Origin: Myxococcales bacterium UBA1238
GTDB lineage: Bacteria > Myxococcota_A > Bradymonadia > UBA7976 > UBA1532
DNA length: 14,366 nucleotides
Direction: 5' to 3'
Assembly: GCA_002309015.1 (NCBI GenBank)
Contig: DBWM01000058.1
Span: forward strand, 17,194-31,559
Shown here one piece after another: positions 1-7,550 of this stretch. Below the pieces are notes generated by a model. The model was not told the origin of the DNA and searched no databases. It saw only the letters and a program-made list of their open reading frames with translations. A program made the translations under genes and the position numbers. How positions within the stretch are numbered: position 1 is the first letter of the stretch; each line of letters begins with the position of its first letter.

Positions 1-759
1 GCGCAGCTTTACCAGCTGAGAGGCCGTGTGGGGCGCAGCCGTGAGCGCGGTTATTGTTACCTGCTGGTGCCGAGCGAGATGGTGCTGACCGACGACGCGC
101 GCAAGCGCCTTGCGGTGATCAATCAGTTTACGGAGCTGGGATCGGGCTTTCACGTGGCGAGTCACGATTTGGAGCTTCGCGGTGCGGGCGAGATGCTGGG
201 GACGCGCCAAAAGGGTCAGGTGCAGGCGGTGGGCCTCGATCTTTACAGTCAGCTCATCGAGGAGGCGGTCAATCGTTTGCGCGGTGAGGCGCCCAAAGTC
301 GAGTTTGATCCCGAGCTCAACCTGCAGGTGGCCGCGCATTTGCCCGAAGACTACGTGCCCGACACCCATTTGCGGCTGGTGTTCTACAAGCGCCTGGCCA
401 ATTGCGAGGACGAGGAGGCGGTGATCGCCTGTGCAGACGAGATGGTCGATCGCTTTGGCCCGATGCCCGGTGTGGTGCGTAACCTTGTGGAATTAATGAG
501 GATTCGGACGCTCGCAAAGAAGCTGGGCCTGCGCTCGGTCGATGCGGGCGGTCCGCTCGTGGGCTTTGGATTTCACCCGCAGAGCCCCATGCCCATCGAG
601 GCGATCATCGCGTTGGTGAGCGATCCGGCGTCGGGTTTTGATGCGCCCGCCGATTACCGCCTTCAGTATCATTTTACGGATCACGAGCGCCGCGACACGC
701 TGGTTTCAACCCGCGTCTGCCTGCAGCGCCTGGCCGAATACCTGCCCTCGCCAGAGTGA
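1..759 (+). CDS. mfd: Transcription-repair coupling factor Mfd, C-terminal part (5' end outside window)
   Basis: Mfd is the ATP-dependent DNA translocase that removes RNA polymerase stalled at lesions and recruits UvrA. The frame is open from base 1, so the gene begins outside the window; 252 residues are visible. It opens inside helicase motif VI (QLYQLRGRVGRS, residues 1-12 of the fragment). The rest of the RecA-like fold follows, including the segment around LELRGAGEMLGTRQKGQ that is typical of the RecG/Mfd branch. From about residue 115 comes the Mfd-specific C-terminal (TRCF/D7) domain, with LPEDYVPDTHLRLVFYKRL and the DRFGPMP motif. The D7 match separates Mfd from RecG. It stops at TGA with no obvious hairpin after it. 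Family assignment is secure; upstream domains cannot be seen. Confidence 0.95.
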   Translation, partial: AQLYQLRGRVGRSRERGYCYLLVPSEMVLTDDARKRLAVINQFTELGSGFHVASHDLELRGAGEMLGTRQKGQVQAVGLDLYSQLIEEAVNRLRGEAPKVEFDPELNLQVAAHLPEDYVPDTHLRLVFYKRLANCEDEEAVIACADEMVDRFGPMPGVVRNLVELMRIRTLAKKLGLRSVDAGGPLVGFGFHPQSPMPIEAIIALVSDPASGFDAPADYRLQYHFTDHERRDTLVSTRVCLQRLAEYLPSPE

Positions 760-857
760 GTCTTTTAACACCCAGGCAAAGAGGGCGAGGTCACATAAGT
801 CGTAAATTTTCAAGATGAATCGGGCGCGCGCCTTGCTGTGGCGATGGCGTAATTTTC

Positions 858-866
858 TGATATAGT
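858..866 (+). promoter_or_regulatory. Probable extended -10 promoter of the MopE-like gene
   Basis: TGATATAGT matches an extended -10 element (TGn followed by TATAGT, 5 of 6 bases of the sigma-70 consensus). It lies in the A+T-richest part of the 211-bp gap after mfd. No good -35 lies 16-18 bp upstream; TTGCTG at 833-838 is too far at 22 bp, but an extended -10 can work without one. Initiation just downstream would give a leader of roughly 95 nt. Pattern match only. Confidence 0.4.
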
Positions 867-957
867 AGCGGCATACCTGTGCTCTGGCTTTAAGCTTGGG
901 CGCGATTTGGACGATATTGTTTCAAAATGTGGGTGCTCGATTTTAACGTTGGGGCTC

Positions 958-964
958 GGAGGTG
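958..964 (+). promoter_or_regulatory. Ribosome binding site that fixes the start of the MopE-like gene
   Basis: GGAGGTG lies 6 nt before ATG at 971. The frame can also be opened from GTG at 962, but that codon overlaps this Shine-Dalgarno sequence. The ATG start also gives a clean signal peptide beginning MKKILL, so 971 is preferred. Confidence 0.75.
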
Positions 965-970
965 CAAAAC

Positions 971-3900
971 ATGAAAAAAATACTTCTTCCCTTTACATTA
1001 GCGGTAGCGACCTTCGGAGTCACAACGGCTTGGTCGCAAACGCGTACGCCGTGGGAAATGCACGACGGAATGGAGGTAACCGCTTCAAACCCTTACGGGT
1101 TCGTCGCGTTACCGACGACTTGTACGACGGTAAACAATGTTTCGCATCGTGCGACTTATGATCAAACTCAAGGAACCTGTGTAGGCAACGAAACTAAAAC
1201 GTATCACGGTACGCGATGCGAATATGATAATGTGAGAAATACTCCGCCTGAAAATTTGAGTGACTTAGGGGAGTATGAAACCTATATACCTCTAGAACAT
1301 GACCCTGGATGGCGTCAGTGTGGGATAGATGGGTTTACGACGAGTCGAGACACTGCACAGTATACATGTTCGTCAGGTGAAGATATTGATTATACTGTAA
1401 CGGTTGGGAATGATGCGAACAACTCTCGCGTTTGCTGTATCAGTAGTGATAACTCTTCGAATAATAGTGATGTTTGTGAGAGTTGGGGTACGATGGGGAA
1501 TACTCATCCATGGGCAAAGAATTGCATTAAAAATGATGCAAAGTTGAGTGGCACTACATCAGATCGATGCTGGGCAAAGGGAACCAAGAAGAATTACTCC
1601 AATAACGTTACTTGTAGTGATTATTGTCGGTATAAGAATGGTCGCTCTAATGATGGGGCACGGAATCAATCGTCTTGCGACAGCGCTGATAGCAGTACGA
1701 CGAAATGCGATTGCGTGTGGGTTCCCAAGGGAACACCCCAGTATTATGCAGACTTTAGCTATTTCCAAACGTTCGTAACTATTCCTTCTTATGTTCAGAT
1801 TAGACAATTCGACGTCTCTTTTAATAGTTCGCTGACCGCCTGTAGTTCGAGCATGGATGATGGTTCGCGAATCACAATTTTCAATGATGCGTATCCGGAA
1901 GGTAAAGTAATTGATGACAGCTATGTATTCTATCAGGGCGTTGGTTCGAACAATCTCGCTGCTTATGCGCGGCATGGTGTGAACCGTGTTGTAGTTACGC
2001 AAATCGATGACTGCTGTTCTCAGAACAACCTGCCGTTTGCAGGTATTACGCTGAACGGCGGATTCGTTGGCGTAGAACCCGATCGCGACAACGACGGTGT
2101 GCCGGATCGGTTGGACAACTGCCCCGATACGCCGAACCCCGATCAAACCAACAACGATGCGGATGAATTCGGTGATGCCTGCGATAACTGCCCCGGTACT
2201 TACAACCCGGATCAAGCCGATGAAGATCACGACGGGATTGGCGATCTTTGCGACCCCATGAACTGCCAGAAGAAGGGGAGAGGCGGCGTTCCGTGCGATG
2301 GCACCGATCCCTCCTGCGGTGTGGAACTTTGCGACGGCATCGATAACGACTGCAACGGAGCCACCGATGAAGGCAATCCGGAGGGCGATAAAGATTGCGT
2401 CGTTACGGATGCAAACGGACAACCCTTAGCTCAGGAAAACCGCTGCCGCGCCGGTCGGACGGTTTGCGATCTTGCGCAAAAGAAGCCGATTTGCGAATCC
2501 AAGCTTGCACCCATGGCCGAAATCTGTAACGGGCTCGACGACGATTGCGACGGCGAGGTGGATGAAGGCAATCCCGGTGGCGGTTTATCCTGCAATACCG
2601 ATTACCTGGGGCCCTGCAGAGCGGGTACGTTCCAATGCACCGATGGCCATGTGAAATGTATGCCCGATCGTCTGCCTGCCAGCCAGGACATCTGCAACGG
2701 CGAAGACGATGACTGCAACGGCGTGGTGGATGATGTGACCTGGGATGAGCCGAACTGCGATGTTCCCGAGTTGTTGGGGCGCTGCAAACAGGGCGTAAAG
2801 GTTTGCGGCAAGACGGGCGTGGATCCCGATACGGGCAAAGACTTATACGGTGCGGTCTGTCAGCAGCAGTTTTATCCGGTGCCTGAAACCTGCAACGGTG
2901 AAGATGACGACTGCGACGGCGAGAGCGACGAAGGCAACCCTGGAGGCGGCCGAAACTGCGAGGTTCCCGGCAAGCTGGGGCTTTGCGCTCAGGGTATATG
3001 GAGATGTGATGCGAGTGGGCATTTGGTTTGCGATCCCCCGGATCCAGATCCTACTTCTGACGAAATCTGCGATGGCGTCGACAACGACTGTAATGGCGTG
3101 ATCGACGATTTGCCTGAGACCGCGAAGGTTCCTGCCGATTACGAAAATGCAAGCCTGAGAGGTCTCACCATAAATAATGACTGTACGACTTCTGAGGCCT
3201 GCGGTCAGGGCAAAGTGAGCTGCGAGCGGGGGCAATGGGTTTGCAAGACGCCCGGCGCCGCAGTTGAAGACACGACCTGCGATGGCATCGATGATGACTG
3301 CGATGGCGCGACCGATGAAGATTTTGTGACTGAAGACTGCACATCGAATGCGCCCGGCATCTGCGCAGATGGCTATACAAAATGCATCAAAGACGAAGTC
3401 ACGGGCAACAAAACAAAGGTTTGTGTACCTAAGATTCAGCCGAACACCGTACCTGAAACCTGCAACGGTGATGATGATGACTGCGATGGTGCAACCGATG
3501 AGGATCTCGATGGTTACGGTCCTGATGTGACTTGCGATACGGGCTTAAAGGGCATGTGCGCAGAAGGTCACAGGCTTTGCCAGGTGGGTCAGTCCGGATG
3601 CTTCGCTTTGCATAGTCCTGAAGCGGAAAAATGCGATGGCCTCGACAACAACTGCGATGGCAATACCGATGAAGGCGATCCCGAAGGTGGCTCTCCCTGC
3701 GATGTGTATGAGGAGCCGGACGCAGAAGGAAACCGTGTAAAGAAGAAGGGCGTCTGTGCGCAGGGTATCGAGAGCTGCCGCCAGGTGGGCGACGGTAAGG
3801 GGGTGGTTTGCGTACAGATGGTTCAGCCTTCTGTGGAAATTTGCGATGGTCTCGACAACGACTGCGATGGAGAGACCGATGAAGACCTGGAGGATGAGGG

Positions 3901-6067
3901 CAAGGATTGCATTCCTGAGGGCGCGTTGGGTCTTTGCGCCAAAGATGCTCACATGAAATGTCAGGGCACTGCGGGCTGGGAATGCGTCGCTCCCTATACG
4001 CGACAGGCTGAAGAATGCGATGGCGAAGATAACGACTGCAACGGCATTGTGGACGACGGTATCGAAAACGGAGGCTCCTGCGATACGCACAAGGACGGCG
4101 ATTGCGCAGTCGGCGTTTATGTCTGTCTGAGCGGTGATTGGAGTTGTGAACCGCAACAGGGTCAGATTTCGGTCGAAGTTTGCAATGGCAAAGACGACGA
4201 CTGCAATGGCGAAATCGACGAAGGCCATCCCGGTGAAGGCATCCCCTGCGAAATTACGGGCAAGATCGGCGCCTGCAAGATCGGTACTACGGTTTGCCAA
4301 GAGGGTCACATCGAATGCACCAATGGCCCCGAGCCGGCCGACAAGGATGAATGCGACGGCATCGATAACGACTGCGACGGTGTTGTGGATGAAGACGACG
4401 ATAAGGCGGGCCAGGAATGCGATACCGGTTTGGCGGGCATCTGCAAAGAAGGCATTTACGAATGCAAGGCCGGATTGATCTGCAATCCTAATATTGAGCC
4501 TTACAGCCAGGAAGAGCTTTGCGACAACATCGATAACGACTGCGATGGCCTCATCGACAACAACGTGCGCTTTGGCGAAGACATTTGCGCGACCGGTTTG
4601 CCGGGCATTTGTGCGGATGGCCATTGGGAATGCCGCAATGTCGAAAAGACCTGCGTCCCGAACGTTGCGATGCTGAGGAGCGACTGCAGGAAAGGGGATG
4701 ATTCCAAAGTTTGCTTCCGAGTCCGCCTGACGGCCGATACTTTTGCTGAAGAATGCGAGGGCGCAGAAGAGAACAGCTGCGTGGATGCGGACGATTGCGA
4801 AGGCCTCTGCGTCATGAAAGAGATCGCCGATCACCTCGACAACGACTGCAACGGCATCGTGGATGACGGCTTCTTCAACGCCTGCGGTACTTACGGCGAT
4901 GCGCCCAAAGAAGTTTGCGACGGCATCGACAACGACTGCGACGGCAAGACCGATGAAGATGTGGATGATTGCGCAGCGGGTGAAGTCTGCGTCCACGGCA
5001 TTTGCGTGAGCGCCTGCGTCAACGGCGAATGCCCCGGCGATGGCAGCTTGACCTGCGTGATGGGTGAGAATGGCGGCGGCTGCATGACGCCTTGCCAGGC
5101 GACCGACGAATGCACCAAAGACAATCAGAAGTTCAACTGCGAAGAAGATCGCAAAGACGTCACATGCGTCGATCCCTGCGAGGGCGTGACCTGCAACTCC
5201 GACGAAGTTTGCATCTCGGTGGCCAGGGAAGGCTGCAGGATCGCGGAAGGCGACTGCTATGAACCGCGTTGTGTGGCGAACAACTGCTACGAGGCGGGCT
5301 GCAAGGATGAGGGCGAATATTGCTCTGCGGGTCAATGTGAACCCAATCCGCATCTCTGCATCGCGATCGTTTGTGGCGTGCTCGACTTCTGCCGTGAGGG
5401 CGAATGCGTCAAGAACTGCGCCAACATCTCCTGCGCGCTCGATGAGTTCTGCAGCGGCGGCGAATGCATCAAGGATCCCTGCTTCGGCTACGATTGTCCC
5501 GATGGCAACGTCTGCGTGGTCAGAAATTCTGAAAGCGGCGTCAAGGCGGAATGCGAGCTTCGCACCGCTTGCAGCGGCGTCATCTGTGGCTCCGGCCGCA
5601 TTTGTCAGAACGGCGACTGCGTGGACGATCCCTGCAACGGCATCGTTTGCCCGGTGGGTCAGTCCTGCGAAGCTTCGTTAACCGGCGGGGCAGAATGCTA
5701 TGCCAACTGGTTCATCGAAGAATTGCATCAGCAGCAGACTGAAAACGACGCTGGTGAAGAAGACGGCGGCGTGAGCGACGGCGGCGTGAGCGACGGCGAT
5801 GTCGACGGCGATGTCGACGGCGGCAGCGGTGAAGACGGCGCGGCTGGCAATGGTGGCAATGGTGGCGAAGGCGGATCCGCTGGCAATGGCGGCGGTTATG
5901 TACCCACTTTGCCCGACAGCGATGTGTTCGACGGCGATGCGGCGATCGAGGATGACGGCGAGAGCGGTGAAGATGGCTGCAACTGCAGGCTCCAGAATTC
6001 CGGCAGCGCTGCCTGGTGGTGCCTGTTGCCTCTCGCGGCTTTAGGTCTCCGTCGCCGTCGCCATTGA
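971..6067 (+). CDS. Large secreted MopE-repeat (putative metal-binding) surface protein with MYXO-CTERM-like tail
   Basis: This 1698-residue protein is probably exported and held at the cell surface. Residues 1-22 form a signal peptide (MKKILL, hydrophobic core, likely cleavage after AWS). Residues 23-256 are Cys-containing and unrecognised. Residues 257-368 look beta-rich (FVTIPS, DDGSRITIFNDAYPEG, NRVVVTQIDDC) and resemble a domain I recall from myxobacterial secreted proteins. Residues 371-430 hold thrombospondin type-3-like calcium-binding repeats (DRDNDGVPDRLDNCPD). From 454 to about 1330 there are 15 MopE-type repeats of the form C(D/N)GxDxDC(D/N)GxxDE. Residues 1335-1577 hold EGF-like Cys knots, followed by a Gly/Asp/Glu-rich linker and a sorting tail. 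MopE of Methylococcus is a copper-binding surface protein; metal binding here is inferred from motifs only. The 5' third is much poorer in GC than the rest. Substrate and role are unknown. Confidence 0.9.
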   Translation: MKKILLPFTLAVATFGVTTAWSQTRTPWEMHDGMEVTASNPYGFVALPTTCTTVNNVSHRATYDQTQGTCVGNETKTYHGTRCEYDNVRNTPPENLSDLGEYETYIPLEHDPGWRQCGIDGFTTSRDTAQYTCSSGEDIDYTVTVGNDANNSRVCCISSDNSSNNSDVCESWGTMGNTHPWAKNCIKNDAKLSGTTSDRCWAKGTKKNYSNNVTCSDYCRYKNGRSNDGARNQSSCDSADSSTTKCDCVWVPKGTPQYYADFSYFQTFVTIPSYVQIRQFDVSFNSSLTACSSSMDDGSRITIFNDAYPEGKVIDDSYVFYQGVGSNNLAAYARHGVNRVVVTQIDDCCSQNNLPFAGITLNGGFVGVEPDRDNDGVPDRLDNCPDTPNPDQTNNDADEFGDACDNCPGTYNPDQADEDHDGIGDLCDPMNCQKKGRGGVPCDGTDPSCGVELCDGIDNDCNGATDEGNPEGDKDCVVTDANGQPLAQENRCRAGRTVCDLAQKKPICESKLAPMAEICNGLDDDCDGEVDEGNPGGGLSCNTDYLGPCRAGTFQCTDGHVKCMPDRLPASQDICNGEDDDCNGVVDDVTWDEPNCDVPELLGRCKQGVKVCGKTGVDPDTGKDLYGAVCQQQFYPVPETCNGEDDDCDGESDEGNPGGGRNCEVPGKLGLCAQGIWRCDASGHLVCDPPDPDPTSDEICDGVDNDCNGVIDDLPETAKVPADYENASLRGLTINNDCTTSEACGQGKVSCERGQWVCKTPGAAVEDTTCDGIDDDCDGATDEDFVTEDCTSNAPGICADGYTKCIKDEVTGNKTKVCVPKIQPNTVPETCNGDDDDCDGATDEDLDGYGPDVTCDTGLKGMCAEGHRLCQVGQSGCFALHSPEAEKCDGLDNNCDGNTDEGDPEGGSPCDVYEEPDAEGNRVKKKGVCAQGIESCRQVGDGKGVVCVQMVQPSVEICDGLDNDCDGETDEDLEDEGKDCIPEGALGLCAKDAHMKCQGTAGWECVAPYTRQAEECDGEDNDCNGIVDDGIENGGSCDTHKDGDCAVGVYVCLSGDWSCEPQQGQISVEVCNGKDDDCNGEIDEGHPGEGIPCEITGKIGACKIGTTVCQEGHIECTNGPEPADKDECDGIDNDCDGVVDEDDDKAGQECDTGLAGICKEGIYECKAGLICNPNIEPYSQEELCDNIDNDCDGLIDNNVRFGEDICATGLPGICADGHWECRNVEKTCVPNVAMLRSDCRKGDDSKVCFRVRLTADTFAEECEGAEENSCVDADDCEGLCVMKEIADHLDNDCNGIVDDGFFNACGTYGDAPKEVCDGIDNDCDGKTDEDVDDCAAGEVCVHGICVSACVNGECPGDGSLTCVMGENGGGCMTPCQATDECTKDNQKFNCEEDRKDVTCVDPCEGVTCNSDEVCISVAREGCRIAEGDCYEPRCVANNCYEAGCKDEGEYCSAGQCEPNPHLCIAIVCGVLDFCREGECVKNCANISCALDEFCSGGECIKDPCFGYDCPDGNVCVVRNSESGVKAECELRTACSGVICGSGRICQNGDCVDDPCNGIVCPVGQSCEASLTGGAECYANWFIEELHQQQTENDAGEEDGGVSDGGVSDGDVDGDVDGGSGEDGAAGNGGNGGEGGSAGNGGGYVPTLPDSDVFDGDAAIEDDGESGEDGCNCRLQNSGSAAWWCLLPLAALGLRRRRH
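2330..4960 (+). repeat. Fifteen MopE-type Cys/Asp-rich repeats inside the surface-protein gene
   Basis: The first Cys codon of each unit lies at 2330, 2525, 2693, 2891, 3068, 3278, 3461, 3632, 3842, 4016, 4181, 4352, 4520 and 4916. A degenerate unit lies at 4826, where Ala replaces the first Cys (ADHLDNDCNG). Spacing is mostly 165-210 bp (55-70 residues), with one long interval (306 bp) before the degenerate unit and a short one (90 bp) after it. Between cores most units carry a GxC..G...C..G...C pattern. The acidic DxDxDC cores look like divalent-cation sites joined by disulfides. Confidence 0.9.
5762..5820 (+). repeat. Short tandem DNA repeats encoding the Gly/Asp linker
   Basis: Two perfect 15-bp copies (GACGGCGGCGTGAGC, 5762-5776 and 5777-5791) are followed by two perfect 12-bp copies (GACGGCGATGTC, 5792-5803 and 5804-5815) and a partial unit. 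Both periods are multiples of three, so length changes by slippage would keep the frame. They encode the flexible stalk before the C-terminal sorting tail. Confidence 0.85.
5975..6064 (+). other. MYXO-CTERM-like C-terminal sorting signal (part of the MopE-like protein)
   Basis: The last 30 residues start with Gly-Cys-Asn-Cys, continue through a short polar stretch, then a hydrophobic segment (AAWWCLLPLAALGL), and end in RRRRH. This three-part layout (invariant Cys, membrane segment, Arg cluster) is that of MYXO-CTERM tails, which in Myxococcota mark proteins for processing and surface anchoring. The Gly-Cys pair would be the modification site by analogy. Confidence 0.75.
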
Positions 6068-6080
6068 TCCCTTCTCACAT

Positions 6081-6104
6081 GCGGTCGCTCTTCGGGGCGG
6101 CCGC
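6081..6104 (+). terminator. Hairpin after the MopE-like gene, possible weak terminator or spacer structure
   Basis: GCGGTCGC (6081-6088) can pair with GCGGCCGC (6097-6104) over 8 bp with one G-U pair and an 8-nt loop. No U-run follows, only a pyrimidine-rich stretch. It sits in the 56-bp gap between the MopE-like stop and the next start, so the two genes may still share a transcript. Confidence 0.25.
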
Positions 6105-6123
6105 TCCTCCCTTCATCAAATCC

Positions 6124-6624
6124 ATGAATTTCACAAAAGACTTTCTTCTGGAGCTCTATCAGCTCAAGGCATTGCCGCGCACGGGATGGGTGCGCGCGCA
6201 GGTTTCCAATCCCGAGACCGTGGCTTCGCACAGCTTTGGGGTCGCTTGTCTGGCGTTGTTGCTTTGTCCGCCGGGGCTTAGCCGCGAGCGCGCGTTGCAG
6301 CTGGCGCTGGTTCACGACTGGGCCGAAGCGCGGGTGGGCGACATCACGCCGCATGATCCGGTCACGCCTCGCGAAAAGCACGAGCGCGAATGCGGGGCGC
6401 TGCGTCAGATGGTCGCATCGCTGCCGCAGGGGGAGGCGCTGTTCGATCTCTTTATGGAATACGAGGCGGGCGAGACGGCGGAGGCGAAGTTTGTGCGCGC
6501 CCTCGATAAGCTCGATATGGGGCTTCAGGCGCAGGCGTACGGCGGGGCGGGATTGGAGGAATTTACGGCTTCAGCGAAGGCGGCCCTCGGCGGATTCCCC
6601 GATTTGCTCAGTCTTCTTTCGTGA
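6124..6624 (+). CDS. HD-domain protein, HDDC2/YfbR-like 5'-deoxynucleotidase
   Basis: A 166-residue cytosolic metal-dependent phosphohydrolase. The metal ligands of the HD fold are in place: H36 (ASHS), H64-D65 (LALVHDWAE) and D128 (LDKLD), with E68 and D73 (VGDITP) nearby. LKALPRTGWV (14-23), PREKHERE (82-89) and EAKFV (120-124) closely resemble the HDDC2 family, whose members hydrolyse deoxynucleoside 5'-monophosphates. Length is normal for that family. ATG 6124 is chosen because family similarity starts there; the frame is open further upstream, but that part overlaps the end of the MopE-like gene and looks non-coding. There is no clear Shine-Dalgarno, so expression may depend on readthrough from upstream. 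The last 17 bp overlap the end of the convergent gene. Exact substrate is unproven. Confidence 0.85.
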   Translation: MNFTKDFLLELYQLKALPRTGWVRAQVSNPETVASHSFGVACLALLLCPPGLSRERALQLALVHDWAEARVGDITPHDPVTPREKHERECGALRQMVASLPQGEALFDLFMEYEAGETAEAKFVRALDKLDMGLQAQAYGGAGLEEFTASAKAALGGFPDLLSLLS

Positions 6625-7297
6625 TCTCTTCGGGGCGCTCGGTGCTTTGGGCGGGCGGCAGGGTGTTCGGACCGATCGTGATGCGCCGCGTCCAGTCGAG
6701 CTGCACCTTGCGCGGCTTGAAGCCGATCTTGGCCAGATAGGCGGTGTGCTTGTCGGTGGTGGTGATCATCTCGAACTGCTTGATGTTGCGCTCGCGCCAG
6801 AAGGAGAGATCGTCTACGAAGAAATGCTTGCCCACGGCGCAGTCGCGGTAGGTGGGCGTCACGTAGTCCACAAAGATATGCGCGGTGCCGGCGTCGTCGC
6901 GGGTGAAGGCCACGAGTCCTGCGATGTCGTTGTTTCTGAAATAGACCGCCAGTTCTTGCGCAGGTTTGATGGCGTTTTCACCGAAGATCGCATCCATTTC
7001 CTTCTTATTCTTTTTGCAAAACAGCTTGACCAGCGCGTCCTCTTTGCTCACTTCCACGATGTCGAATGCGTCGTGCCTGCCCATTAGCTGATACAAATAA
7101 TAGAGATCGACCGCGACCAGGATGCCGTTTAAGGCGGATGTGGGATAAGACTCGGTGAGAAAAGCGAAGGTGGCGAAGAGTCCGGAGCCGAAAGCGTTCC
7201 AGATGCGCAGCTGCACAGCGGATTTCATGCTGAGCGAGATGAGGACGACGATGGACGAGGCGTATCCGAAGATTTGCAAAAAGAGTTCGTAAGTCAT
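6608..7297 (-). CDS. Membrane protein with YgjV-like N-terminus and GNAT-like C-terminal domain
   Basis: The product has 229 residues. The first about 72 hold three hydrophobic segments (about 7-23, 33-49 and 54-72) and resemble the YgjV inner-membrane family, including the LRIWNAFGSGLF stretch. Residues about 75-210 look like a soluble acetyltransferase-type domain: VDYVTPTYRDCAVGKHFF fits GNAT motif A in loose form, and AYLAKIGFK fits the motif B region. The last 20 residues are polar. The start is ATG 7297, with GGAGA 5 nt upstream and a promoter before that. The frame stays open to 7393, but that extension spans the promoter and is unlikely to be translated. Enzymatic activity is uncertain because the usual acetyl-CoA loop (Q/R-x-x-G-x-G/A) is only partly matched. 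Function unknown. Confidence 0.75.
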   Translation of the reverse strand: MTYELFLQIFGYASSIVVLISLSMKSAVQLRIWNAFGSGLFATFAFLTESYPTSALNGILVAVDLYYLYQLMGRHDAFDIVEVSKEDALVKLFCKKNKKEMDAIFGENAIKPAQELAVYFRNNDIAGLVAFTRDDAGTAHIFVDYVTPTYRDCAVGKHFFVDDLSFWRERNIKQFEMITTTDKHTAYLAKIGFKPRKVQLDWTRRITIGPNTLPPAQSTERPEEITKED

Positions 7298-7325
7298 GGC
7301 GGTCTCCAAAGATGTAAAGCGCCGG

Positions 7326-7353
7326 ATTGTATGCAGAGGCCTCTTAAACTCAA
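7326..7353 (-). promoter_or_regulatory. Sigma-70-type promoter of the YgjV/GNAT gene
   Basis: On the - strand, TTGAGT (7348-7353) and TACAAT (7326-7331) are separated by 16 bp. This gives 4 of 6 and 5 of 6 consensus matches. It lies 28 bp before the start codon, upstream of a good Shine-Dalgarno (GGAGA, 7303-7307). This supports the 7297 start. Confidence 0.55.
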
Positions 7354-7397
7354 GGATTTGCTTGTAACGCTTCATAAAGAGGCGCTCATCCACGCAG

Positions 7398-7453
7398 ATA
7401 AAAACCTGTACAGGGGGCTTTCAGCCGATCGCCCGCGAGAGAAAGCGCCCTGT
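7398..7453 (-). terminator. Intrinsic-terminator-like hairpin, reading on the - strand
   Basis: ACAGGGGGCTTTC (7410-7422) and GAAAGCGCCCTGT (7441-7453) form a 13-bp stem with one mismatch and an 18-nt loop. Read on the - strand, five U residues follow a few bases after the stem (complement of the A-run at 7400-7404). It would end transcripts coming from the lipoprotein gene and the 43-bp array, just before the YgjV/GNAT promoter. The large loop and the gap before the U-run make it non-ideal. Confidence 0.5.
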
Positions 7454-7550
7454 GCCCCCTTAAACGCCGTTTTCCCCGCAGCGTCGGATGCGTTTGCCCA
7501 TGTCCGCCCGGATTGCCCTGCGGATTTTGATCGGATCGGACAGGGTGATC

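Noticed and set aside
1559..2422. 287-codon antisense open frame over the N-terminal part of the MopE-like gene
   Set aside because: No Shine-Dalgarno, no recognisable motif, and it lies wholly within the better-supported + strand gene.
3545..5353. 602-codon open frame antisense to the MopE-like repeats
   Set aside because: It is a compositional shadow: repeated GAC/GAT-TGC codons read backwards give Ala/Val/Ile-rich text (AIAVVVDAIA). The + strand frame has signal peptide, motifs and sorting tail.
6016..6123. N-terminal extension of the HD-domain protein
   Set aside because: The extra 36 residues overlap the MopE-like 3' end and have no similarity to the family, whose match starts just after ATG 6124.
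6236..7087. 283-codon + strand frame spanning the end of the HD gene and the convergent gene
   Set aside because: Arg-rich shifted frame of the HD gene, followed by antisense of the YgjV/GNAT gene; no protein-family features.
7298..7393. N-terminal extension of the YgjV/GNAT protein to an ATG at 7393
   Set aside because: A good promoter (7326-7353) and Shine-Dalgarno lie inside it, and the membrane segments begin right after ATG 7297.
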